Source: a virus. Taken from it: a stretch of DNA of 36,193 nt. The notes beneath the pieces were generated by a model. The model made no database searches and was not told where the DNA came from. It worked only from the letters and a program-made list of their open reading frames with translations. Within the stretch, counting starts at the first letter, position 1, and the number at the start of each line of letters is the position of its first letter. Below, one piece after another: positions 12,382-18,800 of this stretch. The position numbers and the translations under genes are program-made. Location of the stretch: the IMG/VR virus record IMGVR_UViG_3300045242_000042, positions 1 through 36,193 of that record. One strand, written 5' to 3'.

Positions 12382-13201
12382 GGCAGTCATGGAAGGCATG
12401 GATAACTCCATGCCATTGCCTGCTCCGTATCAAGTCTTCGAAACCAATCAGGCACTGCTCTATCGTGGAGCAGTAAGCCTTCTCGCTGGTGGTCCTGGCT
12501 CCATGAAGACCATCACCGCACTGAACTTCGTAGAGAAGATCAGTGTACCTACGTTGTACATCTCCAACGACAGTACCAAGTTCACCATCATCACTCGCGT
12601 ACTCGCCATGCTGAATCAGATGGATATCGCTGATGCTAAGGTAATGGTTGAGAAGGATCCACAGGCAGCCTCAATCATCCTGTCCCATTGGAAGGATGTA
12701 AGGTTCGAGTTCCACTCGAAGCCTTCCATTGAAACCATTGGCATGAACGGTGAAGCTTTCAGGGAACTCTACGGTGAATATCCACCACTCACGGTGGTGG
12801 ATATTCTCATGAACCTGGACCATGAGGGAGTGTCGGAACAGAACTACTGGCGAGTCATGCCAGAGTTGAAGGCCATTGCTGCCGAGTGGAACACGGCCCT
12901 ACTGGCCGTGCACCATACCAGTGAATCAGCCAAGGGCAATCCCTGCCCTCCAATGTCAGCTATCATGGGCAAGGCCAATCAGCTACCAGAGCTGATCATC
13001 ACTACTGCTGCCGGTAAGTACTCGGTAGTCAAGAACAGGAACGGTCCATCGGATCCTGCCGGTGTGAAGTACTTCGAGCTTGAAGTCTTTGCCGAGCAGT
13101 CCAGGATGGAAGACATGCCGGAACCGGAGAAGGTCTTTCCTGGTTCAAGAGTCTATGAGATCGGGGTAAAGGGTGGCAGTGGATCGTTGTTCGAAGAGTA
13201 G
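12365..13201 (+). CDS. RecA-fold ATPase, RepA/DnaB-like helicase candidate
   Basis: 278 aa; ATG 12365 has GGTGG upstream, with ATG 12389 or 12398 as alternatives. Walker A GGPGSMKT at residues 42-49, Walker B-like LTVVDIL, and LLAVHHTSE matching the H-H motif of hexameric RepA/KaiC-type ATPases. Predicted replicative helicase or helicase-like motor upstream of the primase genes. A 13-bp hairpin (12776-12806) lies exactly over the Walker B codons. Confidence 0.8.
   Translation: MRSLTRAVMEGMDNSMPLPAPYQVFETNQALLYRGAVSLLAGGPGSMKTITALNFVEKISVPTLYISNDSTKFTIITRVLAMLNQMDIADAKVMVEKDPQAASIILSHWKDVRFEFHSKPSIETIGMNGEAFRELYGEYPPLTVVDILMNLDHEGVSEQNYWRVMPELKAIAAEWNTALLAVHHTSESAKGNPCPPMSAIMGKANQLPELIITTAAGKYSVVKNRNGPSDPAGVKYFELEVFAEQSRMEDMPEPEKVFPGSRVYEIGVKGGSGSLFEE
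12776..12806 (+). repeat. Longest intragenic hairpin
   Basis: Perfect 13-bp stem GAATATCCACCAC/GTGGTGGATATTC with loop TCACG, inside the ATPase gene at the Walker B region. Confidence 0.85.
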
Positions 13202-13313
13202 CGACGGCAATCACATCTACGAGATGACCGATGATGGCGAGTCCGTCATCTATGTCTGCGTCTACTGTGACAACGTCAAGAGGTTTAATGCCATGACGAA
13301 GGAGTGGAGGTGA
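13179..13313 (+). CDS. Zinc-knuckle mini protein
   Basis: 44 aa from GTG 13179 (GGGTGG upstream), overlapping the ATPase 3' end; ATG 13224 would give a shorter form. CVYC near residue 28 suggests half of a zinc site. Stop overlaps the next GTG. Confidence 0.5.
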   Translation: MDRCSKSSDGNHIYEMTDDGESVIYVCVYCDNVKRFNAMTKEWR

Positions 13314-13337
13314 GGCTGACTCGAACTCCTTCGTCAT
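13293..13337 (+). repeat. Hairpin enclosing a start codon
   Basis: ATGACGAAGGAGT (13293-13305) and ACTCCTTCGTCAT (13325-13337) form a perfect 13-bp stem. The 19-nt loop holds GGAGG and the GTG start at 13310. It could control translation of the next gene. Confidence 0.75.
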
Positions 13338-13483
13338 ATCGTGTACATGATTACAGTCTGGCGTTGACTGAGGAGGAAGTGCGCCTGATTGCGCACGACT
13401 CCATCACTGATTACTTCTATACCAACAAGCTTCTCGATCTCATCAAGAAGGAGGCTGACCGACTTGAGTCACGAGAGCAGTAG
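13310..13483 (+). CDS. Small hypothetical protein
   Basis: 57 aa, GTG in a GTGA overlap. LTEEEVRLIAHDSITDYFYT then a charged helix ending RLESREQ. Unknown. Confidence 0.6.
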   Translation: MRLTRTPSSYRVHDYSLALTEEEVRLIAHDSITDYFYTNKLLDLIKKEADRLESREQ

Positions 13484-13487
13484 TGAG

Positions 13488-13652
13488 ATGCACAGGCTTC
13501 ACCAGAAGCTTGAGGCCCTAGAGAAGTATCTCGACATGAAGAGTCTCGCTATCAAGGATCTCAAGGCACTACCTCATGGCGAGTGGGATGCGTACTACGC
13601 ATCTGGCATGGCTAATGTCATCTTCGGAGCGAAGGAGATCATCAATGATTGA
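13488..13652 (+). CDS. Small helical protein
   Basis: 54 aa from ATG 13488; TTG 13464 in frame is possible. Coiled-coil-like start (LHQKLEALEKYLDMKSL). No strong ribosome-binding site. Overlaps the next ATG region. Confidence 0.55.
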   Translation: MHRLHQKLEALEKYLDMKSLAIKDLKALPHGEWDAYYASGMANVIFGAKEIIND

Positions 13653-13815
13653 GGTAAAGCTTTCCGAGGATCGCAACAAGACCTTGACCACGAACGATCT
13701 TCAGTGGTTTCAGGATGCGGTACTCGCCGCCTGCGGTCATATGGGTGACCCGATCCACATCTCCGTCATGGGTGGAACCATCGTGGCCATCGTTCCAGGG
13801 GGGCAGGATGACTGA
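13645..13815 (+). CDS. Small hypothetical protein
   Basis: 56 aa, ATG after GAAGGAGATCATCA. Alpha/beta mini domain ending GGTIVAIVPGGQDD. Overlaps the nuclease gene by 8 nt. Confidence 0.6.
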   Translation: MIEVKLSEDRNKTLTTNDLQWFQDAVLAACGHMGDPIHISVMGGTIVAIVPGGQDD

Positions 13816-14221
13816 CAATCGAGTGAGTCGCGGACGCAGGACTCAAGTCCTTGTGGCTGACTGGTTCAAGAAGGCTGGCGTCTTTCCGGACGCCAGCAGT
13901 AATCCCGCAAGCCTGTCGGGCAAGGACATCCTTGATACTCCCGGCTATGCCTGTGAGGTGAAGGCTCGAAGGGAATTCAACCCCAAGGAGTGGGCCAAGC
14001 AGGCAGCCAAGAACGCAGCTGATGGTGAGCTACCCTTCGTGGTCATGCGACCTGATGGACTTGGCGAAGAGAGCGTTGCACAGTTCCTTGCCTTCATGAC
14101 TCTCGATCGATTCACTTGGATGGTGAATCGTATCCAAGCTCTTGAGTTGGAACTTAATGGCATCCTGGCAGAACTTGATGATGCCTATGAGGATTACAGG
14201 CTCAGCGAGACTGGGGAATGA
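13808..14221 (+). CDS. PD-(D/E)XK nuclease, Holliday-junction resolvase-like
   Basis: 137 aa from ATG 13808. Basic N-terminal helix (VSRGRRTQVLVADWF), then GKDILDTPGYACEVKAR with D40, E50 and K52 as the PD-(D/E)XK catalytic set. A coiled acidic tail follows. Such proteins in phage replication modules resolve branched DNA. A 9-bp hairpin (13874-13897) overlaps the region before the catalytic codons. Confidence 0.75.
   Translation: MTDNRVSRGRRTQVLVADWFKKAGVFPDASSNPASLSGKDILDTPGYACEVKARREFNPKEWAKQAAKNAADGELPFVVMRPDGLGEESVAQFLAFMTLDRFTWMVNRIQALELELNGILAELDDAYEDYRLSETGE
13874..13897 (+). repeat. Intragenic hairpin
   Basis: Perfect 9-bp stem GCTGGCGTC/GACGCCAGC, loop TTTCCG, in the resolvase-like gene. 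Confidence 0.8.
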
Positions 14222-14227
14222 TGACCG

Positions 14228-14386
14228 ATGGACTACGGCAATCCGAACAACACCTACGCACTCTTCGTGTCAGCCAAGTTCTACTGTAATGAGTGCGACA
14301 GTCACATCTTCTCCAATGACTGGGCGCAGGTTGGCGAGAGCTACATGATCCATTGCCCCAACCATGAGCCGGAGGATGATGAGTGA
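14228..14386 (+). CDS. Zinc-binding mini protein
   Basis: 52 aa from ATG 14228; an upstream in-frame stop fixes the start. CNEC and HCPNH provide a Cys/His zinc site; acidic tail. Overlaps the primase zinc-domain gene by 8 nt. Confidence 0.65.
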   Translation: MDYGNPNNTYALFVSAKFYCNECDSHIFSNDWAQVGESYMIHCPNHEPEDDE

Positions 14387-14753
14387 GTTCGCCTTCATCC
14401 CCATCGGACCAATCCTTGAGTACTATGGCTTCGGTGCCATTGAGGATGATCGGGGATGGAGACCAGTAAGGTGCGCCTTCCATGGAGAAACGGACGCTTC
14501 TGCGTCCGTCATTACCACTGAGGATGAGCAGGCATTCAACTGTCACGCATGTGGCATGAAGGGCAACGCCGCTCAGATCATCATGAAGAAGGAAGGGGTC
14601 AGCTACAAGGATGCTGTCAAGCGAGCAGAGGGAATCCTTGGAGGTAGCAGCAGCGCGCTACATGGATTCCGTGGAACCGGCCCTTCCCTACCTTCTGACA
14701 AGAGGGATCGACAGAGCTACAGCGAGTTCAAGAGGACTTGGCTACGTAGCTGA
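14379..14753 (+). CDS. DNA primase, zinc-binding part
   Basis: Frame from ATG 14379 (GGAGG just upstream). C32, H35, C55 and C58 form the CHC2 zinc site of DnaG primases (CAFHGE and CHACG), followed by the usual helical segment KKEGVSYKDAVKRAEGIL. After about codon 88 the sequence loses primase character and stops at 14753, while the catalytic half continues in the +1 frame. Either the two parts are separate polypeptides or they are joined by frameshifting. Confidence 0.8.
   Translation: MSEFAFIPIGPILEYYGFGAIEDDRGWRPVRCAFHGETDASASVITTEDEQAFNCHACGMKGNAAQIIMKKEGVSYKDAVKRAEGILGGSSSALHGFRGTGPSLPSDKRDRQSYSEFKRTWLRS
14490..14509 (+). repeat. Intragenic hairpin
   Basis: Perfect 8-bp stem ACGGACGC/GCGTCCGT, loop TTCT, between the two zinc-ligand pairs of the primase gene. 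Confidence 0.75.
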
Positions 14754-15243
14754 TCCAATCCCTGGCCACAAGCCAGCCTCTGGAAGGCTGGCTATTCCCT
14801 ACATCACGAACAGTGGCGTGGTTGCCATGTCCTTCCGTTGCATCAAGGAGCATTCGTGCAAGGAGGAGAAGCACCCGAAGTACTGGAAACCGAAGAGCCA
14901 GTCGGCTGTGCTCTACGGCGTGCAGGATGCTTTCCAGGACACCTTGGATATACATATTGCGGAGGGGGAGATGGATGCGATCACACTCAGTGGCCTCTGT
15001 GGTCTCCCTGCCCTTGGCGTTACCGGTGCACAGTACTGGAAGCCGTGGTGGACGCTTATCCTGAAAGATTTCCGTAGAGTCTTCGTGTATGCTGACGGAG
15101 ATGAGGCAGGTAGGCATCTCTGCGAGAGGCTTCAGAAGGAAGTCGGGATGAGTGTGATCCCTGTTCTTCTCCCCGATGGAGAAGACGTGAACAGTCTGTA
15201 CTTGAAGCATGGTGCAGAGTATCTAAGGAGCATGGCTAAGTGA
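14611..15243 (+). CDS. DNA primase, Toprim catalytic part
   Basis: Frame of 210 codons from ATG 14611; the true N-terminus is uncertain. Begins with the primase RNA-polymerase-domain pattern (AAARYMDS...YLLTRGI...GLGYV). Toprim motifs IAEGEMD (E118) and YADGDEAG (D162, D164) follow. It overlaps the zinc-domain frame by 143 nt. Short cotranslational overlap, programmed +1 frameshift, or a sequence error could each explain the split. Hairpins at 14771-14793 and 15165-15185. Confidence 0.8.
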   Translation: MLSSEQRESLEVAAARYMDSVEPALPYLLTRGIDRATASSRGLGYVADPIPGHKPASGRLAIPYITNSGVVAMSFRCIKEHSCKEEKHPKYWKPKSQSAVLYGVQDAFQDTLDIHIAEGEMDAITLSGLCGLPALGVTGAQYWKPWWTLILKDFRRVFVYADGDEAGRHLCERLQKEVGMSVIPVLLPDGEDVNSLYLKHGAEYLRSMAK

Positions 15244-15245
15244 CC

Positions 15246-15263
15246 CATCGAACTAGTTCGATG
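15246..15263 (+). promoter_or_regulatory. 18-bp perfect palindrome, possible operator
   Basis: CATCGAACTAGTTCGATG immediately after the primase stop, followed by a short stem ATCGGA/TCCGAT that ends at the next start codon. Symmetry without a loop fits a dimer-binding site, or a hairpin at RNA level. Confidence 0.55.
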
Positions 15264-15283
15264 TACATAGGATCGGAGATCCG

Positions 15284-15550
15284 ATGACCCACGCAGTTTA
15301 CTACGACTACACTCTCAATGGTGTTGACAGTGTTAGCAACCTGATTCCCGAGAGTCAGTACGCTGACCCTGATGGTGATGACATCACCGAGATCGAGAAG
15401 GCCAATCAGTTCCTGGAGAACCTGTTCAAGGAGGGCGCCGGGGCTGATCAGGTTCTCCAGTACAACAAGTTCGATGCCTTCTGGAATCTCACTGGTGATG
15501 ATCTCGGTGACTACTCTCGCTTCATCTACTACGTGACTTACGTCGACTAG
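15284..15550 (+). CDS. Hypothetical acidic protein
   Basis: 88 aa, ATG after GGAGATCCG. Very acidic, aromatic C-terminus (YSRFIYYVTYVD). Single gene between a palindrome and a strong hairpin, so possibly its own transcription unit. Not recognised. Confidence 0.65.
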   Translation: MTHAVYYDYTLNGVDSVSNLIPESQYADPDGDDITEIEKANQFLENLFKEGAGADQVLQYNKFDAFWNLTGDDLGDYSRFIYYVTYVD

Positions 15551-15559
15551 CATGTCGAT

Positions 15560-15586
15560 AAGGGGCCACCCTAAAGGTGGCCCCTT
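15560..15586 (+). terminator. Terminator-like hairpin
   Basis: Perfect 11-bp stem AAGGGGCCACC/GGTGGCCCCTT, loop CTAAA, then CTGATCCTGGAGAG and the next start. Same loop style as the leaders at 3260 and 8757. Confidence 0.7.
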
Positions 15587-15602
15587 CTGATCCTGGAGAG
15601 AC

Positions 15603-15809
15603 ATGTTCTTCTTGAATGTTGAGCTTGACGTCAGCCGTCACCAGACAATCATGGTTGGTGAGAATGCCAAGGCCCTGTATCTGAAGTGGCGAGAGACTGG
15701 CAAGGATGAGGACTTCGAGCTGCTAGCCTCAACGATTGAGGATGACGTTCGCGAGCAGTTTGAGTTCTGGATCGAAGACATTAGCGCACAGAATGTGAGC
15801 AAGAAGTGA
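15603..15809 (+). CDS. Hypothetical protein
   Basis: 68 aa, ATG after GGAGAGAC. Helical, acidic middle (ASTIEDDVREQFEFWIEDI). Coupled to the RNA ligase gene by a GTGA overlap. Confidence 0.65.
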   Translation: MFFLNVELDVSRHQTIMVGENAKALYLKWRETGKDEDFELLASTIEDDVREQFEFWIEDISAQNVSKK

Positions 15810-16408
15810 TTGAGTTCCAGTCGTGGCCCAAGACTACCCGCCTGTTCCGTTCCATTACCGTGACCGAGAAGATTGATGGCACGAATGCCTGTGTCATCTT
15901 CGAGCCCAAGCCGTACGAGGAGTGGGACAATGAGCCCGACACTCTCCCGTACCACTTCGCTGCCCAGTCTCGCAACCGACTGATCACACCTGACGCCGAC
16001 AATGCTGGCTTCGCCAACTTCGTCTACGCCAAGCACGAGGAACTGTTCGCACTGCTTGGCTACGGTCGACACTACGGCGAGTGGTGGGGCCAGAAGATCG
16101 GTCGCAAGTACGACATGGATCACAGGGCCTTCTCCATCTTCAACACTGACATGTGGTCCGTCAATGTCGGCGACAAGATCTCTCACGTCGTCGGTGACTC
16201 TGAGTTGACCCATGTTCCGGTACTCTATCGTGGTGACATGGATACCGAGGAGATTCTGAATCGACTCAAGGATCTCAAGCACTATGGCAGCGTCGCCGCT
16301 CCTGGCTTCATGGATCCTGAGGGGCTGTGCGTCTGGCACTCTCAGTCTCGCATTGTGCAGAAGCTGACGCTAGACAACAACGACAAGGGAAAGTGGGAGT
16401 CTCTGTAA
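15806..16408 (+). CDS. RNA ligase, nucleotidyltransferase superfamily
   Basis: 200 aa from GTG in a GTGA overlap. Motif I EKIDGTN with nucleophilic K22, motif Ia SRNR, motif III-like GEWWGQKIG and FSIFNT, motif IV EGLCVW, motif V QKLTLDNNDKGKW. The order and spacing fit compact phage ATP-dependent RNA ligases related to Rnl2. Likely repairs or joins RNA, for example tRNAs cut by host defence nucleases; no end-healing kinase/phosphatase is seen in the window. The gene lacks the strong hairpins found elsewhere. Confidence 0.85.
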   Translation: MIEFQSWPKTTRLFRSITVTEKIDGTNACVIFEPKPYEEWDNEPDTLPYHFAAQSRNRLITPDADNAGFANFVYAKHEELFALLGYGRHYGEWWGQKIGRKYDMDHRAFSIFNTDMWSVNVGDKISHVVGDSELTHVPVLYRGDMDTEEILNRLKDLKHYGSVAAPGFMDPEGLCVWHSQSRIVQKLTLDNNDKGKWESL

Positions 16409-16512
16409 TGTGTGACATTGAGAAGCCTGACGGTGGAACCACCGAAGACATGTGGATGGACGATGGCATGTACGAGCCCGACCTTGAGGAGTGTGGCGAT
16501 AATGAGCTTTGA
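16408..16512 (+). CDS. Acidic mini protein
   Basis: 34 aa, TAATG junction with the ligase and GGGAG upstream. Rich in Asp/Glu/Met with two Cys. Unknown. Confidence 0.55.
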   Translation: MCDIEKPDGGTTEDMWMDDGMYEPDLEECGDNEL

Positions 16513-16570
16513 GTCCATCGATTGGGATGAGATCGAGCGCGAGGAGGAAGAGGATGCAGAGTCCGAATGA
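16502..16570 (+). CDS. Ultra-small acidic peptide
   Basis: 22 aa from ATG overlapping the previous gene by 11 nt: MSFESIDWDEIEREEEEDAE and two more residues. Ten Glu in all. Such length makes it uncertain, but the overlap pattern matches the operon style. Confidence 0.4.
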   Translation: MSFESIDWDEIEREEEEDAESE

Positions 16571-16658
16571 TGACGGCCTCTTGGCCGGAATCTTCCTGAT
16601 CGTGTTAACAGTATTAGGTCTGGTAGTTCTGTTCATCGCTGCACATGGGAGTCACTGA
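16554..16658 (+). CDS. Single-pass mini membrane protein
   Basis: 34 aa, ATG after GAGGAGGAAGAGG. One strongly hydrophobic segment (GIFLIVLTVLGLVVLFIAA, residues 12-30). Function unknown; possibly affects the host membrane. Confidence 0.6.
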   Translation: MQSPNDDGLLAGIFLIVLTVLGLVVLFIAAHGSH

Positions 16659-16801
16659 TGGTAGGCCGTCTCAAGCAGGCGAAGAAGAAGTGTCCCGTTG
16701 ATCCCGACGGCCTGCATCGTTGGGTGACATACGAGAATTACGACAAGGATGGTGTCTTGCACAAGCTTGTCATCTGCTCTCAGTGCAAGAACCATCCGTG
16801 A
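16658..16801 (+). CDS. Zinc-ribbon mini protein
   Basis: 47 aa, ATG in a TGATG junction. Basic start, Cys12, then CSQC near the end; a ribbon-type zinc site. Stop overlaps the next GTG. Confidence 0.6.
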   Translation: MVGRLKQAKKKCPVDPDGLHRWVTYENYDKDGVLHKLVICSQCKNHP

Positions 16802-16992
16802 GTAAATACGAAGGCACTGGTCCTGGTGGTGGCTGGGATATCAAGGGCATGGCTGATGAGATCCATCGCCTGAACCTTTGCCTGGACCATGATAATCAGA
16901 GGATCATGGCACTGGAGCAGAAGCTTGAAGACCTGGCGCTTATTGCGCCAGGTCGTTCCACTACATACCTTCCACGTAACAGGAGGACCTGA
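16798..16992 (+). CDS. Small hypothetical protein with coiled segment
   Basis: 64 aa, GTG in a GTGA overlap. Gly-rich start (GTGPGGGWDIKG) then a heptad-like helix. A 10-bp hairpin (16930-16954) lies in the second half. Confidence 0.6.
   Translation: MSKYEGTGPGGGWDIKGMADEIHRLNLCLDHDNQRIMALEQKLEDLALIAPGRSTTYLPRNRRT
16930..16954 (+). repeat. Intragenic hairpin
   Basis: Perfect 10-bp stem GACCTGGCGC/GCGCCAGGTC, loop TTATT. Confidence 0.85.
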
Positions 16993-17192
16993 TGGCTGAG
17001 TACTATGCTCAGTTCCGTAGCGACGTTGGTAAGTTCCAGGCATTCGGGCCTTACGTCACCCTGAAGGGTGCAGAGATCGCAGCCAAGAAGATTGTGAATG
17101 GCAAGGACTGGAGAGAGGTTCCCAGCCCTGACGTGGTCAAGCTGTGGAAGCACAAGGATGGACACGAGGTTCAGATTGTGGGGTCCGAGTGA
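16992..17192 (+). CDS. Small hypothetical protein
   Basis: 66 aa, ATG after AGGAGGACC, the strongest site in this stretch. Mixed alpha/beta, basic. Coupled to the next gene by GTGA. Confidence 0.65.
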   Translation: MAEYYAQFRSDVGKFQAFGPYVTLKGAEIAAKKIVNGKDWREVPSPDVVKLWKHKDGHEVQIVGSE

Positions 17193-17443
17193 AGGCACAG
17201 ATCGATGACTTGGTCATCTGGTCAAGCGATTCCAACTGGAAGCTTGGCATTGGCATTGTCTATGCTATTCATGGTGATCGACCTTACGTCCTGCCGATCA
17301 ATAGTGATGGCACCTTCGGCAGTAAGCAGGAGATTGGGGCAAACCATCTGATCATTGGCCGTCTTGACAGTCGGCCATGCGAACGACTCGTTCAGGCATT
17401 CGACATGTGGCACGAGTACATCGGAGATGCTGATGAAGTGTAG
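17189..17443 (+). CDS. Small hypothetical protein
   Basis: 84 aa, GTG in a GTGA overlap. Beta-rich start (DDLVIWSSDSNWKLGIGIVY) suggests a compact barrel. Stem TGGCCG/CGGCCA (about 17355-17376) internal. Unknown. Confidence 0.65.
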   Translation: MKAQIDDLVIWSSDSNWKLGIGIVYAIHGDRPYVLPINSDGTFGSKQEIGANHLIIGRLDSRPCERLVQAFDMWHEYIGDADEV

Positions 17444-17591
17444 GCAGTGCGGCAATACCATTCCATACCACAAGATGGACTGCTCCTATGACCATGCTCG
17501 CTTCTACTGCACTCACTGTGAAGAGAAGCCTTCCACCTACACGTACGCTCCATACTGTTCCGACTACTGCAAGAAGGCGCACGAGAAGTGA
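17433..17591 (+). CDS. Multi-zinc mini protein
   Basis: 52 aa from ATG 17433 (GGAG 6 nt upstream). Four Cys clusters: CRQC, CSYDH, CTHC and CSDYC-x2-AH, enough for two zinc ions. The most Cys-dense product of the plus-strand module. Role unknown. Confidence 0.7.
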   Translation: MKCRQCGNTIPYHKMDCSYDHARFYCTHCEEKPSTYTYAPYCSDYCKKAHEK

Positions 17592-17803
17592 TCCACTATT
17601 GGAGCTACATTCTTGCACCCTTCGGTCTCGTTGGCATGTTCATGGCCGGGCGGAAGAGTAAGAACGGTTGGCTGCTTAGCATCTTCACTCAGGTATTGTG
17701 GCTTGCCTATGCAGTACAGACCAAGCAGTGGGGATTCATTCCAGGATCCCTGGCATACGGAGCCGTGTACATGAAGAACTACATCAACTGGAGTAAGAAG
17801 TGA
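17588..17803 (+). CDS. Small integral membrane protein
   Basis: 71 aa, GTG in a GTGA overlap. Two to three hydrophobic segments (YILAPFGLVGMFMAG; GWLLSIFTQVLWLAYAV; a C-terminal amphipathic stretch). The W-x7-Q-x2-W-x2-YA pattern recalls a recurrent actinophage membrane protein; weak likeness to PnuC-type carriers noted. Function unknown. Confidence 0.65.
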   Translation: MIHYWSYILAPFGLVGMFMAGRKSKNGWLLSIFTQVLWLAYAVQTKQWGFIPGSLAYGAVYMKNYINWSKK

Positions 17804-18147
17804 CCATCAAGAAGGACGACAGGGTCAAGGCCAATAACTACCCCGGCATCTGGACCGTTCGAATGGTTGAGGATGAAAATGCTTGGTGCAGGAACGGGAA
17901 GGGCAATCACCTCACCTTCCAGCTTGGTGCACTGACGAAGGTTCCCGACTTCTTCGAGGTGGGAAAGACCTACTTCAGCGATCGAACCACCTTCGACTGC
18001 CATTATGTTGGTCAGATTGGTGGATCCATTACTGGATCAAAGTATGCCGCTGGTCAGATGAACTATGCCGGTCACAATGAGTCTGTCATCCTGCGGCCCA
18101 ACACCTTCGATAAGTGGACCACCTTCGATGAGTGGACGGAGATCTGA
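17800..18147 (+). CDS. Hypothetical protein with C-terminal repeat
   Basis: 115 aa, GTG in a GTGA overlap. Beta-rich; ends with a doubled TFDKWT/TFDEWT from an 18-nt tandem repeat (18102-18137). Unknown. Confidence 0.65.
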   Translation: MTIKKDDRVKANNYPGIWTVRMVEDENAWCRNGKGNHLTFQLGALTKVPDFFEVGKTYFSDRTTFDCHYVGQIGGSITGSKYAAGQMNYAGHNESVILRPNTFDKWTTFDEWTEI

Positions 18148-18344
18148 TGCCTGAGCGTACTGCTGAAGATTGGGCCGAGTACATTGCAGCTGCCATCAAG
18201 GCCGCTGAGGACGATGGATACGTTATTGACAATGAGATTGATGAGTGCGGCTCCGCTTGCTGCACCTGCGAGACAGCTGGACTAACCGTGAGTAAGTGGC
18301 ACGCCGACCGTCGCATCCATGAAGAGAAGAGGGTGGAGTGGTGA
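18147..18344 (+). CDS. Small Cys-containing protein
   Basis: 65 aa from ATG 18147 in a TGATG junction. Helical start (TAEDWAEYIAAAIKAAEDD), then ECGSACCTCE, a compact Cys cluster. Confidence 0.6.
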   Translation: MPERTAEDWAEYIAAAIKAAEDDGYVIDNEIDECGSACCTCETAGLTVSKWHADRRIHEEKRVEW

Positions 18345-18347
18345 CCA

Positions 18348-18425
18348 GTGGAGGATGACGAAGCGCGAGAGATGGTCGAGAATCCAATCCTTTTGCGTGC
18401 AGCAGCCAACTATCTAGAGAAATGA
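18348..18425 (+). CDS. Possible mini peptide
   Basis: 25 codons from GTG 18348 ending directly at the terminator. Begins VEDDEAREMVENPILLRAAA. Little support beyond position. Confidence 0.3.
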   Translation: MEDDEAREMVENPILLRAAANYLEK

Positions 18426-18463
18426 AAGTAGCCCCCAGTCCAATATTGGACTGGGGGCTACTT
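18426..18463. terminator. 38-nt perfect palindrome, convergent terminator
   Basis: A 19-bp arm starting AAGTAGCCCCCAGTCC and its exact complement, with AATATT at the centre and TTGTTTT after it on the plus strand. It lies between the last plus-strand gene and the last minus-strand gene, so it probably terminates both. Confidence 0.9.
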
Positions 18464-18473
18464 GTTTTAGATC

Positions 18474-18800
18474 TTAGTACGAAGCCTTGACGAACCAGGC
18501 AACACCATCAGTATAGAAGATGGCACCATGGAAGGCGGAAGCCGCAAGCACCAGGGTTGCAGCACCATTGATGGTCTGTGCACCAGCAGGGTCAATGGTT
18601 ACGGTGAACGCTGCCGCATCCTTGACCACGCTGTAAGGTCGACCTGGGGTCAATGTAGTGGCGTCAGGCAGGTTCACGGTAACAGCCGCAGTGGCGCCAG
18701 TCACGATGAGATCGAAGTCATTGTTGGTCATCGTGGTAGTGAAGACAGTGGCAGCACTGAAGGTGCGTACCGTCTCGGAAGTGTTGTCATTGCCGGACAT
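18474..18800 (-). CDS. Beta-rich virion or tail-fibre-tip-like protein
   Basis: 108 aa, ATG in a TAATG junction, AAGGAGAATTA upstream. Thr/Ala-rich beta sequence with the motif DPAGAQTINGAATLVL, typical of trimeric phage fibre or baseplate tips. Last gene of the late module, after the holin. Exact role unknown. Confidence 0.6.
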   Translation of the reverse strand: MSGNDNTSETVRTFSAATVFTTTMTNNDFDLIVTGATAAVTVNLPDATTLTPGRPYSVVKDAAAFTVTIDPAGAQTINGAATLVLAASAFHGAIFYTDGVAWFVKASY

